Shown here: piece after piece, positions 17,900 through 27,325 of the stretch
How positions within the stretch are numbered: position 1 is the first letter of the stretch
Layout of the letters: the number at the start of each line of letters is the position of its first letter
From: Cyclobacteriaceae bacterium
GTDB lineage: Bacteria; Bacteroidota; Bacteroidia; Cytophagales; Cyclobacteriaceae
Direction of reading: 5' to 3'
NCBI GenBank assembly: GCA_029858965.1
Contig: JAOUDZ010000034.1
Coordinates: forward strand, 1-43,174
DNA: 43,174 bases
Notes under the pieces: generated by a model
Databases searched by the model: none
What the model saw: the letters and a program-made list of their open reading frames with translations, nothing else
What the model was told of the DNA's origin: nothing
Program-made: the position numbers and the translations under genes

Positions 17900-19376
17900 C
17901 AGAATACATACCATTAAAAGAAAGGCAGCCGCTTTGGCTTGCCTTTTTTTGTTTGCATCCAGTGTCATAAAGACCAGCGCGCAGGAATGGGCGTTTGATC
18001 CTACTACCCAAAAGGCATATGCTCAAGTGCTGGCCCTCCATGTGGATGAGGCCCATGCACTGATTCCACAACCTCAAACTCCACAAGATCATTATGTTAC
18101 AGCCCTGGCAGAAGCTGTGGAATTGCTTATTACTGAAGATGGTGCACGGTATACCGAGTATGAAGATCGATTTGAAAAACGTCTTGAGCGCAGGACCAGG
18201 CTCAATACACCAGACGACCTCTTCCTGCAAGCCGAAATCAGAATGCAATGGGCCTTCATATACTTTAAATTTGGACATGAATTTGATGCTGCACTAAATC
18301 TTCGACAGGCTTACCTCACCACCGAAGAAATCAAACAGAGATTTCCGGCATTTCAGGCTATAAAAAAGACCTCCGCATTGCTTGATGTTATCTTTGGTTC
18401 TGTTCCTGAAAAGTATGAATGGATACTCAGCCTGTTAAACATCCGGGGGAGTATTGAAACCGGGCTGGAAGAACTACAGAGCATTCGCACGTCAGGCCAT
18501 CCGCTTAGCCTTGAAGCAGATGTGCTTTATGCCCTCATACAAGGATTTGTTCTTCAGCATGCGGATATAGGTGTTTCTGTAATGGATAAAATTCTTGCGC
18601 AATATCCGGAAAACAGGCTGGCTCTTTTCATGGGAGCCTCTTTGGCGATAAAAAATTCACAAAGCGAAAAGGCCCTGACTTTGTTAACCCGTATTAACCA
18701 AGCAGAGCAAGGACTCCCGCTTTATTATGCCGATTACCTTAAGGGCGAAGTGTACCTGCACAAAGCTGAATATCTGAATGCCATTACGGCTTATGGTTTA
18801 TTTGTTAATCATTACAAAGGCCAGAACTTCATCAAAGACGCGAACTACAAAATTGGCTTGAGTTATTGGCTGAACGGAAATGTGAACGACGCTGATGATG
18901 CTTTCGAATTAGCGCGAAATCTTGGTAAAGAGACTGCCGAAGCTGACAAGTATGCTGCCCGGAGCCTTGCCGAATCAGAACTTCCGCATATCAAATTAAC
19001 AAAAGCAAGGTACTACACAGACGGGGGTTACTATGATGAAGCACGAAAAATATTCAGTGCTATCCGGCCCGAAGAGATTCCTACCGCAAGGGATCAGGTA
19101 GAATTTTACTACCGCATGGCAAGGCTCGACCATAAAGTAGGCAATTTGGATTCAGCCAAGCATGCATACAAGAAGGTGATTGAGATGAATGATCACACAA
19201 CCTGGTACTTTGCTCCCAATGCCTGTCTTCAAATGGGCTACATTCTTGTTCTTGAGCATAACACGAAGTTGGCAGAATCTTATTTTGAGCAGGCGCTTTC
19301 GTACAAAAAACACGAGTACAAAAATAGTATTGATGCAAAAGCCAAGTCCGCACTGGCTCAGCTAAGACGCAGATGA
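17805..19376 (+). CDS. Exported TPR-repeat protein
   Basis: The open frame gives 523 residues, but the true start is unclear. The secretion signal KRKAAALACLFLFASSVIK begins at about residue 38. The only standard start codons upstream (ATG 17805, ATG 17826, GTG 17832) lie deep inside the zinc-ribbon gene. Non-standard candidates fit better: CTG at 17892, which overlaps the upstream stop, or ATT at 17913. The TTG at 17934 would remove the basic residues. After cleavage near SAQ the protein is helical, with TPR-like repeats (for example YADYLKGEVYLHKAEYLNAITAYGLF, split over pairs of helices) over about residues 230-515. It is probably a periplasmic scaffold. The partner is unknown. The 3' end overlaps the convergent phosphatase gene by 19 bases. 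Confidence 0.75.
   Translation: MLTWILLMKVTNPKLLKWQRQRPAEERKQLDSRIHTIKRKAAALACLFLFASSVIKTSAQEWAFDPTTQKAYAQVLALHVDEAHALIPQPQTPQDHYVTALAEAVELLITEDGARYTEYEDRFEKRLERRTRLNTPDDLFLQAEIRMQWAFIYFKFGHEFDAALNLRQAYLTTEEIKQRFPAFQAIKKTSALLDVIFGSVPEKYEWILSLLNIRGSIETGLEELQSIRTSGHPLSLEADVLYALIQGFVLQHADIGVSVMDKILAQYPENRLALFMGASLAIKNSQSEKALTLLTRINQAEQGLPLYYADYLKGEVYLHKAEYLNAITAYGLFVNHYKGQNFIKDANYKIGLSYWLNGNVNDADDAFELARNLGKETAEADKYAARSLAESELPHIKLTKARYYTDGGYYDEARKIFSAIRPEEIPTARDQVEFYYRMARLDHKVGNLDSAKHAYKKVIEMNDHTTWYFAPNACLQMGYILVLEHNTKLAESYFEQALSYKKHEYKNSIDAKAKSALAQLRRR
17921..17950 (+). terminator. Terminator-like hairpin overlapping signal-peptide codons
   Basis: AAAGGCAGCC (17921-17930) can pair with GGCTTGCCTTT (17936-17946) around a GCTTT loop, with one bulged T, and is followed by a T run reaching 17950. 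It begins 22 bases after the stop of the zinc-ribbon gene. That is where a terminator for the NIF3-like operon would lie, yet the same bases encode the signal peptide of the following TPR protein. Confidence 0.55.
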
Positions 19377-19978
19377 CTTACATCGTTGTAGCGATCTACC
19401 GTAAAAAAGGAATTATTATAGTCCAGGAGGTAAAGACATAAGTTTTCATGTTCAAACATATCCATTGATTTCAACGGATAATTTAAAAGCATGCACAACA
19501 TTATGCGAATAGCCCTTCCATGCATACAAACGAGCACGCGCTGTTCATGCGTCTGCGCCAAGATATGATCTACAGCAGGCTTCATTCTGAGTATTACATC
19601 CTCCGGGCTCTCCCCACCTTCAATTCGCAGAGAAGTTTTGCCCAGTTGCCATTGCTTCAGCATATAGTGATAGTATGCATCTTCTCTCAATGAGATTTCA
19701 GTGCCCTCTCTGATTCCCCAACTTATTTCGTTCAGGCCTGTCAAAGATTCTGTCGGGATACCCAGTTCGATAAAGGATCTTACTGTTTCCCTTGTTCGCT
19801 TTAATGCCGAGGTATACACCTTATCAAACGGCATCTGCCCATACATTTCAAAGAATGCCCTGGCCTGTGCCTGTCCCTGCGCGTTTAGGCTACTATCAAT
19901 GCCACTACCCTGGACAATATTCTTAAGGTTGTAATCGGTTTGGCCGTGACGGATGACGTATATTTTTTTGCTGCTCAA
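19358..19978 (-). CDS. Histidine phosphatase family protein (phosphoglycerate-mutase-like)
   Basis: An approximately 206-residue member of the histidine phosphatase superfamily. The catalytic RHG is at the start (YVIRHGQTDYN), the acidic region is in LNEISWGIREGTEI, and the second catalytic histidine is in VCMHGRAIRI. This layout is typical of cobC/GpmB-like broad-specificity phosphatases. The exact substrate cannot be read from sequence. I prefer the TTG at 19978 (protein start SSKKIYVIRHGQ). A GTG at 20017 adds 13 residues that do not look like part of the family. The gene diverges from menI and converges with the TPR gene. Confidence 0.85.
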   Translation of the reverse strand: MSSKKIYVIRHGQTDYNLKNIVQGSGIDSSLNAQGQAQARAFFEMYGQMPFDKVYTSALKRTRETVRSFIELGIPTESLTGLNEISWGIREGTEISLREDAYYHYMLKQWQLGKTSLRIEGGESPEDVILRMKPAVDHILAQTHEQRVLVCMHGRAIRIMLCMLLNYPLKSMDMFEHENLCLYLLDYNNSFFTVDRYNDVSHLRLS

Positions 19979-20044
19979 ATTTCCGTTATTTTGGGCGCAA
20001 AAATAGGAAAATAGCACTCAGTCAGCGCCATATCCAATATATTA

Positions 20045-20473
20045 ATGGGATTTTTCAAAACAATCATGACCGTAGATGCATTAAATAAATGGTCAGCAAA
20101 CACCATGGCGGAGCTTCTTGGCATAGCATTTACACATGTCGGAGAGGATTATTTGGAGGCCCAAATGCCTGTTGACAACCGAACGCATCAGCCCCTGGGA
20201 ATGTTGCACGGGGGTGCATCCGTTGCCCTAGCCGAAACTATGGGGAGCGTTGCGGCCAATTTGTGTATTGATCAGGCGAAGCAATTTTGCGTGGGATTGG
20301 AAATTAATGCCAATCATATTCGAAGTGTTCGGGAGGGGTTCGTAAATGGGATATCCAGGCCAATCCATATCGGAAAGAAAACGCAAGTGTGGGAAATTCG
20401 CATTTCGACTACGGAAGGTGAATTGGTTTGCATCAGCAGGATTACAATGGCCGTATTAGACAAAAAGGATTGA
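20045..20473 (+). CDS. menI: Hotdog thioesterase, probable 1,4-dihydroxy-2-naphthoyl-CoA thioesterase MenI
   Basis: A 142-residue hotdog-fold acyl-CoA thioesterase. The motif PVDNRTHQPLGMLHGGASVALAE closely recalls E. coli YdiI (MenI), with catalytic glutamate E64 and H55 in the HGG segment. Paralogs of the PaaI group share this fold. The position directly before menF-D-B supports release of 1,4-dihydroxy-2-naphthoate from its CoA ester as the role. An internal ATG at 20066 would also give an acceptable start (TVDALNKW). menF begins 11 bases after this stop. Confidence 0.82.
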   Translation: MGFFKTIMTVDALNKWSANTMAELLGIAFTHVGEDYLEAQMPVDNRTHQPLGMLHGGASVALAETMGSVAANLCIDQAKQFCVGLEINANHIRSVREGFVNGISRPIHIGKKTQVWEIRISTTEGELVCISRITMAVLDKKD

Positions 20474-20484
20474 AGGGTTACCAT

Positions 20485-21681
20485 ATGGAGATTACTACTT
20501 CTGTTTCGCATCAAATAATTTCGGAAGCTGAATACTTAACTTTCATTACAAGCCACGCTATTGAGAATAATTATTCGGTCGCGCTATGGCGATTGCCCAA
20601 TGATAATACAAAACATCTTATCGTCTCAAAACAGCATGAACTTCTAACACCGGAAAAGTTACTGGAAGATTTGCCATCAGGATTTATTTTCGCTCCTTTT
20701 GACAAATCTGCAGATCGCATTTTTTTGAAGGCTGATCTTTCCTTTTCCTTTTCAAACCAGGTGCTTGACAACCCACAAAACCCGATAGAGATCAGTTCTC
20801 AGGCCTGGCTTCAAACGCAGCGCAATGAGCGCTTACATTCAGCAGGGAAGCATTATCGTTTAAAATATCAGCCTTGTGCTGCTGATAAAGATGCCTTTAT
20901 ACAAGTTGTGGAAAAAGGTGTTGCGGAAATAGAAAAGGGTACATTCGAAAAGATCGTTCCATCGCGGGCAAAACTCTCCAATATCCCACCTGATTTTGAT
21001 CCTGTTCTAGCCTTTCAAAGGCTAAGTGCTGCAAACCCAAACGCATTCGTTTCCATCGTGAGTACGCCGCAAAGTGGAACCTGGTTGGGTGCAACGCCTG
21101 AATTGTTGGTATGCGTGGAAGAGAAAAGTATATTCAGAACCATTGCACTTGCAGGGACCCAGGCATACCAGCAGGGGGAAGATTTGAAAACTGTCGCCTG
21201 GACGCAAAAAGACATTGAAGAACATGCGTTGGTAGAGCGCTATATAGTGAACAGCTTTAAGAAAATCAGGCTACGTGAATTTGAAGAGCACGGTCCTAAG
21301 ACTGTTGTTGCCGGTAACCTGCTGCATTTGAAATCAGAATTTAGCGTGGATATGGCGGCAACAAATTTTCCGCAGCTTGGCTCTGTAATGCTTCAACTCC
21401 TCCACCCTACCTCAGCGGTTTGTGGGGTACCCCTTGATACTTCCTATGAATTCCTCAAAAAAAATGAGGGCTATGATAGACAATATTATTCTGGGTATCT
21501 TGGGCCAGTAAATTTCAACAATTGCATAAACATTTTTGTGAACCTTCGATGTGCCCAATTGCTTGAGGACAAAGCAATATTATATGCCGGTGCCGGCGTT
21601 ACAGCAGACTCTGTTCCTGAACTTGAGTGGAAAGAGACTGATATGAAGATCAATACACTTCTCGACGTTATTGGCCGGTAA
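20485..21681 (+). CDS. menF: Isochorismate synthase MenF
   Basis: A 398-residue chorismate-utilising enzyme that converts chorismate to isochorismate, the entry step of menaquinone synthesis. Diagnostic blocks are EKIVPSR, GATPELLV, LAGTQ, EHALVERYIV, LLHLKSEF, LHPTSAVCGVP and YSGYLGPVN, the chorismate-binding fold in the usual order. The open frame begins at 20428 inside menI, but the ATG at 20485, 11 bases after the menI stop and preceded by a GAAGGG stretch, gives a normal protein start. The variable N-terminal 110 residues are typical of the family. The gene is co-directional with menD, 47 bases downstream. Confidence 0.92.
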   Translation: MEITTSVSHQIISEAEYLTFITSHAIENNYSVALWRLPNDNTKHLIVSKQHELLTPEKLLEDLPSGFIFAPFDKSADRIFLKADLSFSFSNQVLDNPQNPIEISSQAWLQTQRNERLHSAGKHYRLKYQPCAADKDAFIQVVEKGVAEIEKGTFEKIVPSRAKLSNIPPDFDPVLAFQRLSAANPNAFVSIVSTPQSGTWLGATPELLVCVEEKSIFRTIALAGTQAYQQGEDLKTVAWTQKDIEEHALVERYIVNSFKKIRLREFEEHGPKTVVAGNLLHLKSEFSVDMAATNFPQLGSVMLQLLHPTSAVCGVPLDTSYEFLKKNEGYDRQYYSGYLGPVNFNNCINIFVNLRCAQLLEDKAILYAGAGVTADSVPELEWKETDMKINTLLDVIGR

Positions 21682-21728
21682 ATGTTACTGTGCCCCCTGG
21701 AATGAATTTGTAACATTTTCGCATACGG

Positions 21729-23462
21729 ATGACAAACCGCTTCCAACCCATTTATGATATTGCGGCGCTTTGCGCAAAAAAAAAACTAAACAACGCAATT
21801 CTCTGTCCAGGTTCACGCAATGCCCCTTTGGCACTGGCTTTCCTGAGGCATCCTGAAGTGGTGTCAAAAACCTTCAGCGATGAACGAAGCGCCGGATTTG
21901 TTGCGCTGGGTATCGCTCAACGTTCGGGTTCGCCCGCCATATTACTTTCCACTTCCGGAACTGCAGCCTTCAATTTTTCACCCGCAGTAGCGGAGGCATA
22001 CTTCAGCATGACTCCACTTGTCATCTTTACTGCGGACCGGCCTGCAGAATGGATTGCGCAGCAGGATGGCCAGACTATCTTTCAATCTGAAATCTTTGGC
22101 AAGCATGTGAAGAAATCATATCAACTCCCGCAGGAATATGACCACATCGATGCCAAATGGAGTATTAACAGAATCGTTAATGAAGCCATTAACCTTTCTA
22201 TACAGCATCCCCAGGGCCCCGTCCACATTAATGCCCCTTTCAGGGAGCCACTCTATCCTGAGGCCGGTGAGCAACTGTCGTACAGCAATGACATTCGGGT
22301 TATGGAAGAACCCCCGGCAAGCACCGCACTAACAGCTGGTCAACAGGAGAGCATATCCACAATGTGGTCCTCCTTCCACAATATACTTATTGTGGCCGGT
22401 CAGCAGGCAGCTGACCATGCGCTCCTGGATTCGCTGAATAACTTCCAGGCACATCACAACATTCCGCTGGTGGGGGATGTGATTTCAAATATCCACCCCA
22501 TTGGCAATGCGATACGCCACGCCGATACGTTTCTTGGCGAAGCAAGAGAGGATGTTAAAAAGACATTACAGCCCGATCTGCTGATTACCTTTGGCGGGCC
22601 GGTCATTTCAAAAAATTTGAAACTTTTTCTGCGCGAATATTCAGCCAAAACACATTGGCACATCCAATCACCGGGAAACGTGGCAGATACCTTTCAGAGC
22701 ATAACCCATATTTTTCATGCACATACAGGTGGTTTTTTCGACTTCCTTGGTTCAATTGCCCGCCAGGAAAACTTCGAAAGCCAGAAACAAAATAACTATA
22801 ATAAAATTTGGGAGGTAGAAGAAAGACGGGCTGCGAGAACGCTGGATGCCTTTTTCCCAGCGAAAGAACTCGCAGAATTTGAATTGGTTAAGGAAGTCCT
22901 CAGAAACCTGCCGGCAAACTGTAATCTTCACCTGGCAAACAGTATGAGTGTACGCTATGCAAATTACATAGGGCTGGCAGCGTCACAAACGGGCGTTAAG
23001 GTTTTTTCTAACCGTGGAACATGCGGAATTGATGGCTGCACAAGCACGGCAGTCGGGCACGCGCTGGAAAACGATATTCCCAACATTCTTATTACCGGCG
23101 ACCTTGCCTTCTTTTACGATAGAAACGCCTTCTGGCACAACTATGCGTTACCTAACTTTCGTATTATATTATTAAATAACCACGGCGGTGTTATCTTTAA
23201 AATGCTTGATGGACCTGGCAGAATGCCTGAGGCAGAAGAGTACTTTATCACAAAGCAACGACTAAATGCACGGAAGCTATGTGAGGAATTTGCATTTGAA
23301 TACTTAAAACTCGATAACAGACGTAAAATCAAGAATCTCTTAAAGGACTTTTTTGATTTTGACGGAAAAACAAAAGTCCTGGAATTGGAATCTGACGTCA
23401 TTTTGAACAAAGCAATTTTTGACAACCTGAAACAGCAAATAAAGAAAAGTTATGAAGTTTAA
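21729..23462 (+). CDS. menD: SEPHCHC synthase MenD
   Basis: A 577-residue thiamine-diphosphate enzyme that joins isochorismate and 2-oxoglutarate to give 2-succinyl-5-enolpyruvyl-6-hydroxy-3-cyclohexene-1-carboxylate. The N-terminal pyrimidine-binding domain holds [13 protein letters not shown], the activating glutamate in SDERSAGF (E52) and the block [12 protein letters not shown]. The family-typical segment FTADRPAEW follows. The C-terminal diphosphate-binding region has [32 protein letters not shown] and NNHGGVIF. Length and order are standard. The end overlaps menB by 11 bases, implying translational coupling. Confidence 0.96.
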   Translation: MTNRFQPIYDIAALCAKKKLNNAILCPGSRNAPLALAFLRHPEVVSKTFSDERSAGFVALGIAQRSGSPAILLSTSGTAAFNFSPAVAEAYFSMTPLVIFTADRPAEWIAQQDGQTIFQSEIFGKHVKKSYQLPQEYDHIDAKWSINRIVNEAINLSIQHPQGPVHINAPFREPLYPEAGEQLSYSNDIRVMEEPPASTALTAGQQESISTMWSSFHNILIVAGQQAADHALLDSLNNFQAHHNIPLVGDVISNIHPIGNAIRHADTFLGEAREDVKKTLQPDLLITFGGPVISKNLKLFLREYSAKTHWHIQSPGNVADTFQSITHIFHAHTGGFFDFLGSIARQENFESQKQNNYNKIWEVEERRAARTLDAFFPAKELAEFELVKEVLRNLPANCNLHLANSMSVRYANYIGLAASQTGVKVFSNRGTCGIDGCTSTAVGHALENDIPNILITGDLAFFYDRNAFWHNYALPNFRIILLNNHGGVIFKMLDGPGRMPEAEEYFITKQRLNARKLCEEFAFEYLKLDNRRKIKNLLKDFFDFDGKTKVLELESDVILNKAIFDNLKQQIKKSYEV

Positions 23463-24276
23463 ATTTCAGTGGAAGTCCGTTAAAGAATATGAAGAAATTT
23501 TATTTCATACGTTTGAAGGCATCGCGCGCATTAGCATAAACCGGCCGCGTGTACACAATGCATTCACCCCCTTAACGGTAAGCGAAATGATCGACGCGAT
23601 GAATGCGTGCCGTGAGAATCCGGATATCCGCGTTATCATTCTGACGGGCGAAGGCGGTAAGGCATTTTGCAGCGGTGGTGATCAAAGTGTGCGCGGGCAC
23701 GGCGGTTATGTGGGTGAAGATGCTACACCGCGCCTAAATGTACTCGAGCTTCAAAAAATTATTCGTTCCATTCCCAAACCCGTTATCGCTGCCGTTGCAG
23801 GCTGGGCGATCGGAGGAGGACATGTGCTCCATGTAGTTTGTGATTTAACCATTGCCGCTGAAAATGCCAGGTTCGGGCAAACCGGCCCTAAAGTCGGGAG
23901 TTTCGATGGTGGGTTTGGAGCTTCTTACCTGGCGCGGATTGTAGGACAGAAAAAGGCCAGGGAGATTTGGTACCTGTGCGACCAATACGATGCTAAGGAA
24001 GCGCTGGATATGGGGCTTGTGAACAAGGTCGTTCCCCTGGAATTATTGGAAGATACGTATGTTGAATGGGCCCGCAAGATTATGAGCAAGAGTCCGTTAG
24101 CACTACGCATGTTAAAGAGCTCTTTCAACGCAGAGCTAGACGGGCAGGCCGGTATTCAGGAATTAGCCGGCAACGCAACATTGCTCTATTATTTAAGCGA
24201 TGAAGCCAAAGAAGGGAAGGATGCGTTCCTGGAAAAAAGAGACCCCGATTGGTCAAAATTTCCCCAGTTTCCTTAG
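23452..24276 (+). CDS. menB: 1,4-dihydroxy-2-naphthoyl-CoA synthase MenB
   Basis: A 274-residue crotonase-fold enzyme that cyclises O-succinylbenzoyl-CoA. MenB-specific features are [12 protein letters not shown], the oxyanion-hole region [28 protein letters not shown] (read in two parts), [10 protein letters not shown] and the C-terminal [16 protein letters not shown]. The ATG at 23452 lies inside menD (11-base overlap). The next gene, menE, is 209 bases downstream, a gap where many Bacteroidota carry menA and menC. Confidence 0.96.
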   Translation: MKFKFQWKSVKEYEEILFHTFEGIARISINRPRVHNAFTPLTVSEMIDAMNACRENPDIRVIILTGEGGKAFCSGGDQSVRGHGGYVGEDATPRLNVLELQKIIRSIPKPVIAAVAGWAIGGGHVLHVVCDLTIAAENARFGQTGPKVGSFDGGFGASYLARIVGQKKAREIWYLCDQYDAKEALDMGLVNKVVPLELLEDTYVEWARKIMSKSPLALRMLKSSFNAELDGQAGIQELAGNATLLYYLSDEAKEGKDAFLEKRDPDWSKFPQFP

Positions 24277-24485
24277 CTAAGATTTCAATCCGTATTTGTA
24301 GAACGTGCATAATCCTCCTGAAAACCGGCATAAAACGGTTACCTCCCAATTATGACATCTTATTTTTCAAGCAAGTCAGTTCGAAATTGTACCATTGACC
24401 CCGATTCCAGTTTGGGCTACTCCACGAAATCGCCATGGTTATAATTTGAAAGATCGATGATTCTGTGAACAAGCAATGCAAATAG

Positions 24486-25595
24486 ATGAACACCTACCCT
24501 TTTGACGCTATTCTGCTTAATGGAAGAGAAGTGGAGATTCAACAGATTCTCTCCTGCACTGCAATACCCAAGGCTGATTTCGAGGCTGCTACTTTTGCCT
24601 TTATCGCCGAGTGGTTTGGTACAACAGAATATTTTATTCAACATACCAGCGGCTCAACAGGTCCTCCCAAGTCCATTACCATTACCCGAAATCAAATCAT
24701 TACAAGCGCCAAATTGACTGAACAGGCGCTTAACCTTACCAAAGGATACAACGCCCTGTGCTGCCTGAGTCCCGCCCATATAGCTGGCAAAATGATGCTT
24801 GCGCGCTGTTTCATTACCGGTATGAAGGTCATTAGTGTTACCCCTTCAGCAAATCCATTTATGGAAATCAAGCCAGATCAACGGATCGATTTCGTTGCGC
24901 TGGTTCCGTCGCAACTCCATGATATTCTTCGATCGGAACAATCAGGATATTTTAATACCATCAAGACCGCCATTATTGGTGGTGCGATCCTCGATGCGGA
25001 AAGTCAGCATAAACTGCAGCAATATGAATGTAAGTTTTATGCTACATACGGGATGACCGAAACGGTATCTCACATTGCGTTGAGGTTATTGAATGGTAGG
25101 CATGCGTCGGCAGACTACACTACACTGCCCGGCATAACAATTGGGATTGACAATCGAAGTTGCCTGGTCATCAGGTGGCCTAATCTTTCACATCCTATCA
25201 TCACAAACGATGTCGTTGAACTGGTGGATGAAAACACTTTCAGGTGGACTGGCCGTTGGGATAATGTAATCAATACAGGAGGGACCAAAGTTATACCCGA
25301 AGCACTTGAGCTGAAAATTGAAAAGATATTTCAGGCACTCGGAATTAGTCAGCATTTCTTTGTTGGAAGTCTACCCGATCAGAAGTATGGCCATAAGATT
25401 GTCCTTGTCATAGCAGGGAATGTAAGCCGTGAAAATATCAAACTGCTTCACTCGCGTATGCATAACATGTTGTCCAAACATGAAATTCCCAAAGAAATTC
25501 TTACAGGCATTTCGTTTATTTTTACCGAAAATGGCAAGATAAATCGCAAAGCAACACTGGATATTACATCGGGCACCGGCGGTCAGTTTTCATAA
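24486..25595 (+). CDS. menE: o-Succinylbenzoate-CoA ligase MenE
   Basis: A 369-residue ANL-superfamily adenylating enzyme. The nucleotide-binding loop is HTSGSTGPPKSI (53-64), the adenine-binding motif is YGMTE near 187, the hinge region is RWTGRWDNVINTGG, and the C-terminal catalytic lysine lies in ENGKINRK (K351). It is shorter than the roughly 450-490 residues of enterobacterial MenE, mostly at the N-terminus, as in other Bacteroidota. Context with menF-D-B supports activation of o-succinylbenzoate. The 209-base upstream spacer has TATAATTTG at 24439-24447, one base longer than the TAnnTTTG promoter element, so menE may have its own promoter. Confidence 0.88.
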   Translation: MNTYPFDAILLNGREVEIQQILSCTAIPKADFEAATFAFIAEWFGTTEYFIQHTSGSTGPPKSITITRNQIITSAKLTEQALNLTKGYNALCCLSPAHIAGKMMLARCFITGMKVISVTPSANPFMEIKPDQRIDFVALVPSQLHDILRSEQSGYFNTIKTAIIGGAILDAESQHKLQQYECKFYATYGMTETVSHIALRLLNGRHASADYTTLPGITIGIDNRSCLVIRWPNLSHPIITNDVVELVDENTFRWTGRWDNVINTGGTKVIPEALELKIEKIFQALGISQHFFVGSLPDQKYGHKIVLVIAGNVSRENIKLLHSRMHNMLSKHEIPKEILTGISFIFTENGKINRKATLDITSGTGGQFS

Positions 25596-25708
25596 TCATC
25601 CTTTTGTCGAATAGGTGATCATCCACAAACAGGTAAATCCAGTTCAATCTGACACATCTTCACCACCAAAGGTTAATATTTTCTGAATAAATATCATCAG
25701 GAGGTTAC

Positions 25709-25732
25709 ATGTGTATCATTTATTTTATTTAG
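25709..25732 (+). other. Seven-codon mini-ORF with perfect Shine-Dalgarno
   Basis: AGGAGG at 25699-25704 is followed 5 bases later by ATG and six more codons (CIIYFI) and a TAG. A perfect Shine-Dalgarno is rare in this phylum, and this one lies 93 bases upstream of the response-regulator gene. It could be a leader peptide or chance. No downstream attenuator hairpin was seen. Confidence 0.2.
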
Positions 25733-25824
25733 TTTTGATCTGTCTTGGTTTGGCTTTGAAGATCCTGCCTTAATCCGTTTCTGATCTTTGAAGCATCATT
25801 TGAAGGTATTCTAAACTTAATACC

Positions 25825-26217
25825 ATGAAGAAAGTATTGCTCATCGAAGACGATGCCTTATTGTGCTGGCTACTGGAAAAAATTCTTAAAAACAAAAATT
25901 ACGACGTTACCGTCATGAACGACGGTATGGAGGCCTGGTCGTGGCTGACAAGTGATAATATTCCTGATTTAATTGTTTCAGATTTAAAGATGCCATCGCT
26001 TGGCGGTGTGGAGCTGCTTGAAAATATAAGCAAGAGCGATACCCTGAAGCGTGTCCCCATCATTATCCATTCCGGTGATGAAGGTGCCGGCAAGCGCAAG
26101 CAGTGTCTTAATCTCGGTGCTTTTGCATACCTGGTAAAACCTTTCGAACCTGAGTTCCTTGTGGCCGAAGTTGAACGCGCCATCAAATCTAGTAGTGAAA
26201 ACATTTTGGCAAAATAA
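25825..26217 (+). CDS. Single-domain response regulator (CheY-like)
   Basis: A 130-residue protein consisting only of a receiver domain. The acidic pocket is D9/D10, the phosphorylated aspartate is D53 in VSDLKMP, the switch serine is S83 in IHSGD, and the conserved lysine is K105 in LVKPF. No DNA-binding or enzymatic output domain follows, so it should act by protein contact or as a phosphorelay intermediate. No histidine kinase is adjacent. Its partner is unknown. It is convergent with the TolC-like gene. Confidence 0.92.
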   Translation: MKKVLLIEDDALLCWLLEKILKNKNYDVTVMNDGMEAWSWLTSDNIPDLIVSDLKMPSLGGVELLENISKSDTLKRVPIIIHSGDEGAGKRKQCLNLGAFAYLVKPFEPEFLVAEVERAIKSSSENILAK

Positions 26218-26250
26218 GCCCTGTCACATCAGCATGTTTTTTCCGCAGTG

Positions 26251-26994
26251 TTATTTTTCCTGAGTTTCCATTGTTAGTCTGTCAATAAATTCGACATAGC
26301 CCTCAATATCTTTCAGCTCAACACCAATCATAGCTTCCAGTGCAATTCTCTGCTGGTTGAAATTTGACCTGGCCTGGATTATTTCCTCCTCCTTCAAATA
26401 GTACGCCTGCGAAGTGCTCCGGTAAATTTCCAATGAAATCTCACCGGCTCTGAATTTTTTTTCAGTGCTTTGAAACATCAAAAAATAGTCCTCCTGGATG
26501 CGCTCACGAAGCTTTATGATTTTGAATCTTTCTTTAAGTCTCTCCACGGCCAAAAGGACATTTTCCCTTACCTCCAATTTCTTTGCATTCACGTCATACT
26601 CGCTTATTGATAATCTTTCGCTTGCCAGCTTAGCACTTAGGGGCGTTTGCGCAAATGTACTGAGGGGTAACCTAATCCCGATATTATAGCGTGGATAGAA
26701 GGATCTGGCCAGGGCATCTATCTCCTGGTCACCCGTAAATTCATTGTAATTTCCTTCGAGATAAATGTCATCAAGCCAGGACCATCTTGCCTGAGCGCGC
26801 TGGGTTTGCGCCAACTGCACTTTCTGCGCCACGACTTTGTTTGATGGATGATTCGACCAAGCCAATTGGACCAGCTTTTCCTCAAAGGAAATAGCCGAAA
26901 TTTGATTGGTTACAATAATCTTATTGTAATCAACACTCTGCGCCTTTGCTAAACATGAGGCTAAAACGAGAAGGATTGTAGCGAGTCTTTTCAT
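26251..26994 (-). CDS. Half-length TolC-family outer-membrane efflux protein
   Basis: A 247-residue protein. Starting at the ATG at 26994 it has a clean signal peptide (KRLATILLVLASCLAKAQS), so the 17 codons open upstream were left out. The mature part resembles one TolC repeat: EEKLVQLAWSNHPSNKVVAQKVQLAQTQ is the usual first helix pair, followed by an NIGIRLPLSTFAQ strand, then long helices with heptad character. TolC proteins normally have two such repeats in 420-480 residues. This one has about one, though half-size members exist in Bacteroidota. No membrane-fusion protein or pump is adjacent. Confidence 0.75.
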   Translation of the reverse strand: MKRLATILLVLASCLAKAQSVDYNKIIVTNQISAISFEEKLVQLAWSNHPSNKVVAQKVQLAQTQRAQARWSWLDDIYLEGNYNEFTGDQEIDALARSFYPRYNIGIRLPLSTFAQTPLSAKLASERLSISEYDVNAKKLEVRENVLLAVERLKERFKIIKLRERIQEDYFLMFQSTEKKFRAGEISLEIYRSTSQAYYLKEEEIIQARSNFNQQRIALEAMIGVELKDIEGYVEFIDRLTMETQEK

Positions 26995-27325
26995 ATAGTT
27001 ATCGTTCAGTCTGCATTTACGATTAGGGCTATTTTTCCGGCGCAAAATTCAATACTGCGACCATCCTTAGCCGGACTTAATCTACACCAATCAGCGTTTA
27101 AAACAAACCTTCAAGATCGGATAATTCCTGATACCCACAACCGAAATAATTAATAAAAAATAATGAAAAGTCCATTATGAACGTCTGATGCCAACCCAAA
27201 TAAGGAATTGACTGTCACGCCATGACCCTCACCGGGTGCAAAGCCTGTTATAATCCGTTTTAAAGAAATAGGTATTGCAGAAACAAAATGGTAGTTGCAA
27301 ATTGCCGGTTGTAAACAGACTTAAT

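Noticed and set aside
27046-27325. Small RNA or riboswitch between the TolC-like gene and batB
   Set aside because: No stable hairpin series, no T run and no conserved motif was recognised. It appears to be plain promoter and leader DNA.
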